From contig JAGVPF010000034.1 of assembly GCA_020052325.1 (NCBI GenBank), positions 1-8,138 on the forward strand: a stretch of DNA of 8,138 bases. Reading direction: 5' to 3'. Positions within the stretch are counted from its first letter, which is position 1. The number at the start of each line of letters is the position of its first letter. The position numbers and the translations under genes are program-made. The DNA comes from an archaeon (lineage in GTDB: Archaea; Micrarchaeota; Micrarchaeia; Anstonellales; Bilamarchaeaceae). Shown here piece by piece: positions 1 to 6,225 of this stretch. The notes under the pieces were generated by a model, which saw only the letters and a program-made list of their open reading frames with translations, had not been told where the DNA came from and ran no database searches.

Positions 1-49
1 AATCAATAAAATGCTCGAGGAGCGAAGAGAGTTAAACCGGCAACTTTTT

Positions 50-556
50 TTATACCTTGGCATCGAGCGCCTGCGCGCCCTGCTGCACGAGTATCGGGAA
101 GAACGTGAAGCCGTGCTCCACATGGTCGAGGAGGGACTTTGCCTGGAGGCCTTCAAGGCGCCCTGATGCCGGGGCGGCCGGGCTGTGCAGGTTGTTCATC
201 AGCACCACGGCTCCGGAATTCGACTTCCGGAAAGACTGCAGCCCGGTTTCAAGGCCGCTTATATGGGACTGGAGCTCCCGCGGGCTGAGGGCTACAACAA
301 GGTCGGCCCGCATTTCCGGGAGGATTGCGAGGAATGTGGACCAGTTGAGTATGCTCACGCTGGCAGAACCAGAAATCGGACCGAGCATGGTGTGGACGAG
401 CTCCTTCATGCCACCGGCATAGTCAGCATCATCAATCACTATGCATACGGATTTTCCCTTGAGTTTATCCGAAACGGCACGATCCTCGAGCGGAACAGAG
501 CGGAGCTTGAGCGGAGGAACCGTAATTGGCCTGCGCAGGGCGTATGAGGTTTGCAT
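50..556 (-). CDS. Hypothetical alpha/beta protein, 168 aa
   Basis: I do not recognise this protein. Predicted strands alternate with helices: SVCIVIDDAD (residues 36-45), SASVSILNW (64-72), DLVVALSP (85-92), GAVVLMNNL (115-123) and HGFTFFPILV (148-157), with a helix after most of them. This is a Rossmann- or RecA-like layout. The first strand is followed by YAGGMKEL, where a P-loop would sit in a RecA/KaiC-type ATPase, but no GxxxxGK[ST] is present, so ATP binding is not expected. There is no signal peptide or membrane segment. The ATG start is supported by a TATA-like box about 38 bp upstream and a GAGTG motif 7 nt before the ATG. The gene lies downstream of metK in the same direction, with a 101-bp gap and its own promoter, so it is probably a separate unit. 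The stop codon lies inside a T7 tract on the plus strand. It is likely a real gene; its function is unknown. Confidence 0.72.
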   Translation of the reverse strand: MQTSYALRRPITVPPLKLRSVPLEDRAVSDKLKGKSVCIVIDDADYAGGMKELVHTMLGPISGSASVSILNWSTFLAILPEMRADLVVALSPRELQSHISGLETGLQSFRKSNSGAVVLMNNLHSPAAPASGRLEGLQAKSLLDHVEHGFTFFPILVQQGAQALDAKV

Positions 557-588
557 TTCTGGTCACTCTGCACGAAACCTAAGAGGGG

Positions 589-600
589 AAAATTTAAAAT
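589..600 (-). promoter_or_regulatory. Putative TATA box for the 168-aa gene
   Basis: On the minus strand this reads ATTTTAAATTTT, an AT-only island in GC-rich surroundings, centred about 38 bp before the ATG at 556. That spacing implies a leader of about 11 nt and matches the other minus-strand genes here. The same T-rich stretch could also end transcripts coming from metK, which stops at 658, so promoter and terminator roles may be combined. Confidence 0.45.
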
Positions 601-657
601 GATGATGCCCGCCCCGGCAATCCGGTATGTTATCTCCATGATGATGCGGCTGCGGCA

Positions 658-1818
658 TCAGAGGCCGGCTTCGCGCCTCAGCTTTTCCGCAAGGTCGGTT
701 TTCTCCCATGTGAACTCCGGGTCCTCCCTTCCGAAATGCCCGTAGGAGGCAGTCTTCTTGTAAATCGGGCGCAGGAGATCGAGTTTCCGTATCATATCCA
801 CCGGCTTGAAAGAGAAGTTGTCCACCACGAGCTTCTCGATTTTTTCTACCGGTATCTTCGCGGTGCCGCGCGTCTCTATGAAGATGGAGAGGGGTTTCGC
901 AACGCCGATGACGTAAGAAATCTGCACCTCGCACTGGTCGGCGAGCCCGGCGGCGACTATGTTCTTTGCTACGTAGCGGGCCATATAAGCCCCGGAGCGG
1001 TCCACCTTCGAGGGGTCTTTCCCAGAGAAACAGCCGCCGCCATGGTGGCCGCGGCCGCCGTAAGTGTCGATGATTATCTTCCTTCCGGTGACGCCGGTGT
1101 CTGCAGCCGGGCCGCCCAGCACGAATTTGCCCGTGCCATTCACATGAACGATGGTATTGGTGTCGTAATAATCCCCGCAGACCGGCTTCACGACCTCCTC
1201 TAAGATGTCCTTCTTCACCTTGTCGAGGTGCACGTTGTCGTCGTGCTGTGCGGCTATCACCACCGTGTGCGCCCTCTTCGGCTTGTGGTTGTTGTATTCG
1301 AGGGTCACCTGGGTCTTGCCGTCAGGCCGCAGATACGGAAGAGTGCCGTTCTTGCGCACCTCGGCAAGCTTTTTTGCAAGCTTGTGGGCGAGCGTTATCG
1401 GGAGAGGCATGAGTTCCGGCGTCTCCCTTGTCGCAAAGCCGAACATTATCCCCTGGTCGCCGGCCCCCTGCTCGTGTTCCTTCGAGGTATCGACGCCCTG
1501 CGCGATGTCGGGGGACTGCTCATGTATCGAGGTGAGGACGCCGCATGTCCGGTAGTCGAACAGGTATTCCGGCTTCGTGTAGCCGATATCCCGTATAACA
1601 TCCCGGACAACCTTCTGGAATTCCACATATCCGTTGGTGGTTATCTCGCCCATGACGATGACAAGGCCCGCCGTCGCAGCGGTCTCGACCGCAACGCGCG
1701 ATTTCTTATCCTGCCTTATGAGTTCGTCGAGCACCGCGTCAGAAATCTGGTCGCAAATCTTGTCCGGATGGCCTTCCGTCACCGATTCCGATGAAAAGCA
1801 GTAGTTTTTCGAAGACAT
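658..1818 (-). CDS. metK: S-adenosylmethionine synthetase, bacterial type (MetK)
   Basis: Methionine adenosyltransferase makes S-adenosylmethionine from methionine and ATP, releasing phosphate and pyrophosphate, in the cytosol. The 386 residues match the usual length of the bacterial/eukaryotic family. Visible signatures are [11 protein letters not shown] (residues 10-20, with ATP-contacting H17 and metal-binding D19), [11 protein letters not shown] (118-128), LRPDGKTQV with K168, DTGVTGRK (240-247) and the phosphate-binding loop [19 protein letters not shown] (260-278, with K267, K271 and D273). The end [17 protein letters not shown] is also typical. All expected catalytic residues appear present. 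This is clearly not the archaeal MAT family, which lacks these motifs, so transfer from bacteria is a reasonable inference. A strong TATA box sits about 37 bp upstream, and GGTG precedes the ATG by 8 nt. The gene is separated by 55 bp from the upstream HEAT-like gene on the same strand. Confidence 0.98.
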   Translation of the reverse strand: MSSKNYCFSSESVTEGHPDKICDQISDAVLDELIRQDKKSRVAVETAATAGLVIVMGEITTNGYVEFQKVVRDVIRDIGYTKPEYLFDYRTCGVLTSIHEQSPDIAQGVDTSKEHEQGAGDQGIMFGFATRETPELMPLPITLAHKLAKKLAEVRKNGTLPYLRPDGKTQVTLEYNNHKPKRAHTVVIAAQHDDNVHLDKVKKDILEEVVKPVCGDYYDTNTIVHVNGTGKFVLGGPAADTGVTGRKIIIDTYGGRGHHGGGCFSGKDPSKVDRSGAYMARYVAKNIVAAGLADQCEVQISYVIGVAKPLSIFIETRGTAKIPVEKIEKLVVDNFSFKPVDMIRKLDLLRPIYKKTASYGHFGREDPEFTWEKTDLAEKLRREAGL

Positions 1819-1850
1819 AAAAAACGCACCGCTCTTCCTTCTTTCCGCGA

Positions 1851-1860
1851 TTATATAAAT
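1851..1860 (-). promoter_or_regulatory. TATA box of metK
   Basis: The minus strand reads ATTTATATAA, a near-consensus archaeal TATA element, centred about 37 bp upstream of the metK ATG. The transcription start is expected near 1829, giving a leader of about 11 nt that begins at or just before the GGTG Shine-Dalgarno motif (1827-1830, 8-nt spacer). This gives metK its own promoter although the upstream gene on the same strand ends only 55 bp away. Confidence 0.7.
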
Positions 1861-1873
1861 GGCGCTGAAAGAA

Positions 1874-1891
1874 TTATTCCTTATGGAATAA
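1874..1891. repeat. Perfect palindrome upstream of metK
   Basis: The sequence TTATTCC-TTAT-GGAATAA has two perfect 7-base arms around a 4-base loop. It covers the last codons and stop of the 85-aa gene and lies 13 bp upstream of the metK TATA box. It could be a regulator-binding site for metK or an RNA hairpin ending the upstream transcript. It could also be chance in a short AT-rich patch. Confidence 0.4.
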
Positions 1892-2131
1892 ATAGGCCCT
1901 TTCCCAGGTACCGCTTGTGGGCGGCGGGGCGCGTATGCGGTAGAACGCCTGCCTGGCGATGTTCCGGACGGTATAGGACGGGTCGTGCTCCGCGACGTAA
2001 TGGAGCGATAGCCGCGCCATGAAGGCGTCGCCTCCAGATATGTGTTCCTTCAGTTCCCGTATCGCCGCCTTCCTTTCAAGGACCTTCCTGCTGGAAAGCC
2101 GCTCCACAATCCTTGCAATGTCATCATTCAT
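1874..2131 (-). CDS. Small HEAT-like helical protein, 85 aa
   Basis: The product is a small soluble all-helical protein. Residues about 3-31 and 36-67 look like two consecutive helix pairs of HEAT/armadillo type: a charged amphipathic helix with [10 protein letters not shown], then [28 protein letters not shown], whose D-P-x-x-x-V-R-x-x-A pattern is typical of HEAT repeats. Such modules usually mediate protein contacts; the partner is unknown. The ATG overlaps the end of the upstream 529-aa gene by 8 bp (ATGAATGA), so the two are very probably co-transcribed and translationally coupled. A GGAGG motif at 2143-2147 lies 11 nt before the ATG and supports this start. The C-terminal tail contains RAPPPTSG and is probably flexible. 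The HEAT assignment is by eye; that it is a real gene is well supported by context. Confidence 0.75.
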   Translation of the reverse strand: MNDDIARIVERLSSRKVLERKAAIRELKEHISGGDAFMARLSLHYVAEHDPSYTVRNIARQAFYRIRAPPPTSGTWERAYLFHKE

Positions 2132-3713
2132 GGGAATCTTGGCCTCCGCCCGTTATGTCTTCCGCTGAAACGCCGCCGTCTGTTACGCTCTCGCCTTCCT
2201 GCGCCTCTCCGTCTTGGGGCGCCGTCTTGGTTTGTTCGTAGTTTACCTGGACGTCTATCCCGACGCTGCGCATGTAGTCGAGGACCTTCTGCGCCTTCCC
2301 CGTCTGCACATCCTTCTGCTCCTTCGTATTGCCTGATGGTTCAAGAATTATTTCAACCATCTCCTGGGCCAGGTGCGGGATCATGCCGTTCTGGACGAGG
2401 TACACGCGCCCGGTCGAATAAAGCAGGACCAGCTCCATGGCCGCATCGAACTGGCGGTCATCCACGTATGAGAGGTCGGAGAAGCACGAGTTCACGCGGG
2501 CGGATTCGAGTTCCGCCGCGACGGCTTTCAAATCCTGCCTCTGGCTGAAAGCCATCAGGTTCTGCGTGAGGTTGTAGAACGTCGCTACCGAAGAACGGGT
2601 GGTCGTCAGCGGACCGAGCATCTCAGCCAGCTCGTCGGAGGAATACTGGGTTATTCCAACTGAAGCGAGATTGACCAGGACGTCGAGGCGCTTGAGGCGG
2701 TCATCCGAGCCGGGCGCAGCGTCCAATGCCTCCCGGACCATTTCCCTCGTTGTCCGCTCAAGCAGTTCCCCCAGGTTCTTCATGCCATCGGCATAGAACA
2801 CCGCAAGGCGCTTCGCAGCGACAAGGCGGTCTTCGCCCGTTCCTGCAAGCTGTTCCTTGAAGCGCCCCGCCATCGTGAAATTCTGCACCGCCGATTCAAG
2901 CCCGGAAACCTGCGATAAATCGCCGACGATGCCGTAATAGTCCGACGGGATTCGCTCCATGCAAACCGCCCCTTTCAGGGCGGAGAGAATGACGGATTTG
3001 TCCACGTCCATGAGCATGCTCCTGAAAAAGTCCTCTTTCTTCGGGGAGGGACTCCTCGCTATCGAGGGCCCGAGTTCGGCGATGTTGCCCCGAAGGAGGT
3101 ACCAGCCATGCTCGGTGATTTCTCCCGAATCCGGCATTTCAAGCAGTTTTGTGATCGCATAATCCCGCGTGGCGGCGTCCTTGGCCCGCCCTTCCCAGAA
3201 GTCGAAATTCCCATATTCCAGCTCCCAGAGGGCCTTGGCGCATGCCAGGATTGCAGTGGAATGCGTCCCGTTGCCGCTCATGCGCAGCTCAGCGCGCCCG
3301 ACGATTTCCTTAAGCATCCGGACCGTCTCCTTGTAGGGGGCGGTGATGCGCTCCCCTTCGGAATCGACCGGGAGAAGCATTGCGGCCTTTGCGAAGAATT
3401 CCGCGATGACGCTGACGCGCCGCGTTTTATGCCCGTCTTCGAAGGGGAGATAAGATACTGATTTCAGCCTGTTTTGCATCTCGAGCAATACGCGCTCCTT
3501 CTGCCCTTTCGGGAGTGCGGTGAACGAGGACACCGCGTCATCGAAGCATTCGCTCTCCCCGAAGCGCATCGCCGATTCGATGGCTTCGAGCGTGCCGCGC
3601 CTCGCCTTCCTCATCCTCAGGCCCTCAGCCATCGAGGCAAAGGGCCTGAAGCCGCGCTTATTCTCCTGCGGGGCTTCGGTCTCTCCAGTGAGCTTCCTGA
3701 TGTCTGATGCCAT
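2124..3713 (-). CDS. Uncharacterised helical protein, 529 aa
   Basis: I do not recognise a family. The protein is predicted to be almost entirely helical and soluble, with no signal peptide, no membrane segment and no nucleotide-binding motif. The N-terminal 40 residues are basic and contain RMRKARRG. The middle (about 40-490) is a succession of amphipathic helices that could form a HEAT/TPR-like solenoid. Residues about 497-529 form an acidic, glycine-rich, probably disordered tail. I chose the ATG at 3713 over a longer open frame that begins inside the divergent aIF5B gene at 3974: the extra 87 codons look non-coding, and a TATA-like element lies 37 bp upstream of 3713. The gene heads an operon with the 85-aa HEAT-like gene (8-bp overlap) and is divergent from aIF5B. 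The operon suggests the two products act together, possibly as a complex. Confidence 0.82.
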   Translation of the reverse strand: MASDIRKLTGETEAPQENKRGFRPFASMAEGLRMRKARRGTLEAIESAMRFGESECFDDAVSSFTALPKGQKERVLLEMQNRLKSVSYLPFEDGHKTRRVSVIAEFFAKAAMLLPVDSEGERITAPYKETVRMLKEIVGRAELRMSGNGTHSTAILACAKALWELEYGNFDFWEGRAKDAATRDYAITKLLEMPDSGEITEHGWYLLRGNIAELGPSIARSPSPKKEDFFRSMLMDVDKSVILSALKGAVCMERIPSDYYGIVGDLSQVSGLESAVQNFTMAGRFKEQLAGTGEDRLVAAKRLAVFYADGMKNLGELLERTTREMVREALDAAPGSDDRLKRLDVLVNLASVGITQYSSDELAEMLGPLTTTRSSVATFYNLTQNLMAFSQRQDLKAVAAELESARVNSCFSDLSYVDDRQFDAAMELVLLYSTGRVYLVQNGMIPHLAQEMVEIILEPSGNTKEQKDVQTGKAQKVLDYMRSVGIDVQVNYEQTKTAPQDGEAQEGESVTDGGVSAEDITGGGQDSHE

Positions 3714-3745
3714 AAGTGTCGCCAAACGTATTGTGCCTGAAAGTG

Positions 3746-3754
3746 TTTTTAAAT
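3746..3754 (-). promoter_or_regulatory. TATA-like box for the helical/HEAT-like operon
   Basis: The minus strand reads ATTTAAAAA, centred 37 bp before the ATG at 3713. Transcription would start near 3724, leaving an 11-nt leader. No strong Shine-Dalgarno motif is visible in that leader. The element sits in the 142-bp divergent region shared with aIF5B. Confidence 0.5.
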
Positions 3755-3814
3755 GTGTGTTTTTGTGGAAAATAGGGGATACTTGGTGGGGCCGCTGGCC
3801 GGGGGGGTAAAGGA

Positions 3815-3847
3815 TTAGAATTATGCGCCCATAATATACATTTGAGG
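3815..3847 (+). promoter_or_regulatory. Promoter and ribosome-binding region of aIF5B
   Basis: TTAGAATTA (3815-3823) is centred about 37 bp before the ATG, matching the spacing of the minus-strand promoters here. GAGG (3844-3847) lies 8 nt before the ATG at 3856 and fixes that start. A better-looking TATA match, ATAATATA (3831-3838), is only about 21 bp from the ATG, too close to place a transcription start upstream of it. The true promoter is therefore uncertain, while the ribosome-binding site is convincing. Confidence 0.4.
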
Positions 3848-3855
3848 CAGTCTTC

Positions 3856-5601
3856 ATGTCATTCAAGCGCTCACCCATCATCTGCATCCTTGGCCATGTG
3901 GACCATGGCAAGACGACGCTCCTCGACTCGATACGGGGAACCGCAGTGGCCAAAAAAGAGGCCGGCGGCATCACCCAGATGATCGGGGCAAGCTATGTCG
4001 CAAAGAAGGATTTGGACGCCCTTTCCGGGAGCCTGGCACAGAAGATGAAGTTCAGCATCTCGATTCCGGGCCTTCTCTTCATAGACACGCCGGGCCACGA
4101 GGCCTTCACAAACCTCCGCGACAGGGGCGGGAGCCTGGCAGACCTCGCGATTCTCGTTGTCGACATCACGCAGGGGTTCATGCCCCAGACCATAGAGAGC
4201 GTCCGGATTCTCAAGCAGTACAAGACGCCGTTTGTCATCGCGGCCAACAAGATTGACGCCATCAGCGGGTGGAAGAGCCACAAGACGACCTCCTTCATGG
4301 AAGCGCTTAATCTTCAGCCCGAGCACATCCGGGAGCGCTTCGACGAGAAAATCTACGGCCTAATCGGCAAGATTTCCGAGCACGGGTTCGACAGCGAGCG
4401 GTTCGACAGGGTGCAGGATTTCAGCAGGCAGATAGCCATTGTGCCAATCAGCGCCAAGACGAAGGAGGGCCTGAGCGAGCTTCTCGTGCTTATCGGGGGC
4501 CTCAGCCAGAAGTTCCTTGGCGAGCGCCTCGATATAGAAGAGAACGGGCGCGGCAAGGGCAGCATCATCGAGGTGAACGAGGTGAGGGGCCTTGGCACCA
4601 CGATAGACGTCATCATCTATGACGGGGTGATGAGGAAAAACGACGAGATAGCGTTCATGAGCGCTGGCGGCGTCCGTAGGACCAAAATCCGCGGGCTCCT
4701 TGAGCCGAACCTGGGGGGTGGGGACAAGTTCGTGGCTATCGATGAGATTGCAGCCGCAGCCGGAGTGAAGATTAACGCGCCGGACCTGGACGGGGCAATC
4801 CCCGGCTCTCCGATAGAGGTCGTCCATGATTTTGAAAGCGAGAAATCGGCCATAGAATCCCAGTTCAAGAGCGTGATATTCCAGAATTCGAACACGGCCG
4901 GGGTCGTGCTGCGGGCTGACAGCCTCGGGTCTGTGGAGGCGCTTCTACGGCTCCTCAAAGATGCCGGAATCGAGGTCAAGGACGCGGCGGTCGGGAACGT
5001 CACGAGGAAGGATGTCATGTCGGCGGCTGTCAAGAAGGGGGAAAGCCCGTTCCTTTCCCTCGTATTGGCGTTCAACGTCAAGGTGCTTGACGAGGCATGG
5101 GAGGAAAGCAAGGATACCAGCACCCCGATATTATACAGCGACGTGATTTACCGGCTCATCGAATCCTACCAACAATGGGTCAAAGACGAGAAGGAGCGCA
5201 TGAAGAAGCAGGCCCTCGAGAATCTCGTCTGGCCCGGAAAAATCAAGGTCCTAGACGGCTACGTGTTCCGCGCATCCAAACCGGCCATATTCGGCGTAGA
5301 GGTGCTGGGGGGCCGCGTGAAGAAGGGATACCGGATGATGGGCCGGGATGGTCAGGTCGCCGGGGAGATAAGGGAAATCCAGAAGGAGAAGGAGAAAGTC
5401 GAGGAAGGGGAGGCAGGGGACCAGCTTGCGATATCATGCGATGGCATCTGCGTCGGGAAGAACGTCAGCGAGGGCGACGTCCTCTACACGTACATGACCA
5501 TGGACGAGATGAAAATCTGGGACGGCCAGCTGTCGATGCTTGGCAATGACGAGAAGCAGGTTTTCGAGGAGATAAGGAAGATGCTCCGGAAGTATTTCTG
5601 A
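3856..5601 (+). CDS. infB: Translation initiation factor aIF5B (IF2-like GTPase)
   Basis: This GTPase promotes ribosomal subunit joining and initiator tRNA positioning at the end of translation initiation. The 581 residues match archaeal aIF5B, which lacks the long N-terminal extension of eukaryotic eIF5B and bacterial IF2. G-domain motifs are complete: G1 GHVDHGKT (13-20), G2 GGITQMIGA with T40 (37-45), G3 DTPGHE (77-82) with catalytic H81, G4 NKID (131-134) and G5 SAK (199-201). Domain II begins around GRGKGSIIEVNEVRGLGTT, followed by domain III and the C-terminal beta-barrel domain IV. The protein ends with a helical segment at about 558-581. No intein is present, although archaeal genes of this family sometimes carry one. 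The start is fixed by GAGG 8 nt upstream and by conserved RSPI directly before the G1 strand. A membrane-protein gene follows after 11 bp and may share its transcript. Confidence 0.98.
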   Translation: MSFKRSPIICILGHVDHGKTTLLDSIRGTAVAKKEAGGITQMIGASYVAKKDLDALSGSLAQKMKFSISIPGLLFIDTPGHEAFTNLRDRGGSLADLAILVVDITQGFMPQTIESVRILKQYKTPFVIAANKIDAISGWKSHKTTSFMEALNLQPEHIRERFDEKIYGLIGKISEHGFDSERFDRVQDFSRQIAIVPISAKTKEGLSELLVLIGGLSQKFLGERLDIEENGRGKGSIIEVNEVRGLGTTIDVIIYDGVMRKNDEIAFMSAGGVRRTKIRGLLEPNLGGGDKFVAIDEIAAAAGVKINAPDLDGAIPGSPIEVVHDFESEKSAIESQFKSVIFQNSNTAGVVLRADSLGSVEALLRLLKDAGIEVKDAAVGNVTRKDVMSAAVKKGESPFLSLVLAFNVKVLDEAWEESKDTSTPILYSDVIYRLIESYQQWVKDEKERMKKQALENLVWPGKIKVLDGYVFRASKPAIFGVEVLGGRVKKGYRMMGRDGQVAGEIREIQKEKEKVEEGEAGDQLAISCDGICVGKNVSEGDVLYTYMTMDEMKIWDGQLSMLGNDEKQVFEEIRKMLRKYF

Positions 5602-5612
5602 AGAGTGCCCGC

Positions 5613-6188
5613 ATGTGCCACTATTCCGATATCCTTGGCGATGGCGGGGCGCTCATGATTCAGATCCTTACGATTGCATCCATCGCTTTGTCCATAGCTT
5701 TCTGGGTGTTTGCATATTGGCGGCAGAATGTCGGCCTGAAGCAGTACGCCTTGCCGATAATCCTGTGGGTGGCTTTCGGCACCCTCGATATAATTATTAC
5801 CGCAAGGGGCACGCTGGGAAACCCTTTGCGCGAGGGCAACCCGCTTGCAAGGTTCGTATTCGTCGAAACAGGATGGGTCGGGCCGCTCGTAGCCAGCATA
5901 TTGTGGATAGCGCTCTGGGCCGGGATTGTCCTCGTTGTGAATAAGAGGCTCAAGGCGCCGCTTGCCATATACATCTCGCTCGCCGTATTCTATTCGCTTG
6001 GCATAGGGCACGTCTTCGGCTTCAGCTCGTGGTTCATCCCCTTCTGCGACGTTTCCCTGGTATACAGGACGACGCTCGCATTCATCCCGAATTTCATCAA
6101 AATCATTGCCCTTGGGTGCGTGGCCGCCGCGCTGCATTTTTTTGCGGCCGGAAGGCTGAGGGCACGGACTGCAACATATTTAATCTGA
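5613..6188 (+). CDS. Polytopic membrane protein, DUF5658-like
   Basis: The product is an integral membrane protein of unknown function. With the 5613 start there are 191 residues and about five hydrophobic segments: 15-36, 46-64, 88-109, 114-135 and 160-179. The loop after the second helix carries REGNPLAR (73-80), resembling the E-x-NPL motif I associate with DUF5658 membrane proteins; this family link is tentative. The start is uncertain. The ATG at 5613 follows GAGTG by 5 nt and lies 11 bp after the aIF5B stop, whereas the in-frame ATG at 5655 begins directly at the first membrane helix. No promoter is visible in the gap, so co-transcription with aIF5B is likely, although a functional link is not implied. 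The C-terminus is basic (GRLRARTATYLI), which suggests it faces the cytosol by the positive-inside rule. Confidence 0.82.
   Translation: MCHYSDILGDGGALMIQILTIASIALSIAFWVFAYWRQNVGLKQYALPIILWVAFGTLDIIITARGTLGNPLREGNPLARFVFVETGWVGPLVASILWIALWAGIVLVVNKRLKAPLAIYISLAVFYSLGIGHVFGFSSWFIPFCDVSLVYRTTLAFIPNFIKIIALGCVAAALHFFAAGRLRARTATYLI
6175..6184 (+). promoter_or_regulatory. Putative TATA box for the kinase-deaminase fusion gene
   Basis: CATATTTAAT overlaps the last codons of the membrane-protein gene and lies about 46 bp before the ATG at 6226. Transcription would begin near 6206, downstream of the alternative GTG start at 6199. This argues for the ATG, which is preceded by GGTGG (6217-6221). The GTG has AAGGAG only 3 nt upstream, an unfavourably short spacing. 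Confidence 0.4.
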
Positions 6189-6225
6189 AAAGGAGATAGT
6201 GGCATCTGCGATTTCTGGTGGCCTT

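Noticed and set aside
45..51. A T7 tract on the plus strand that could terminate a gene to the left of the window.
   Set aside because: No upstream gene is visible to support it, and the tract includes the stop codon of the minus-strand gene.
2..166. A plus-strand open frame entering from the left edge, with a charged, coiled-coil-like translation ending in a TGA at 164-166.
   Set aside because: Its codons align exactly antisense to the 168-aa minus-strand gene, which has a full-length frame and a promoter. Base composition by codon position did not separate the two, so a small doubt remains.
599..647. A direct repeat of ATGATGATGC (599-608 and 638-647).
   Set aside because: It is a short low-complexity triplet repeat with only two copies and no array structure.
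642..660. A TGATGC/GCATCA inverted repeat at the metK stop codon as a possible terminator.
   Set aside because: Only 6-bp arms with a 7-base loop and no following T tract; archaeal termination does not usually need a hairpin.
1228..1794. A 188-residue plus-strand open frame opposite metK, with two other shadow frames nearby.
   Set aside because: It lies fully antisense to an unmistakable MetK, is rich in Arg/Leu/Val as expected of antisense GC-rich codons, and has no promoter or ribosome-binding motif.
3784..3807. A G-rich segment that might form a G-quadruplex.
   Set aside because: Only two runs of at least three G are present, so a stable three-layer quadruplex would have to draw extra strands from the G7 run; weak evidence.
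3714..3974. A 5' extension of the 529-aa gene to an ATG at 3974, giving 616 residues.
   Set aside because: It would run through the divergent promoter region and into the aIF5B coding start; its residues look non-coding, and a TATA-like box fits the 3713 start.
3856..5601. A possible intein in aIF5B, a known insertion site in archaea.
   Set aside because: All G-domain motifs occur at normal spacing, the length is normal, and no intein-type cysteine/HN boundaries are seen.
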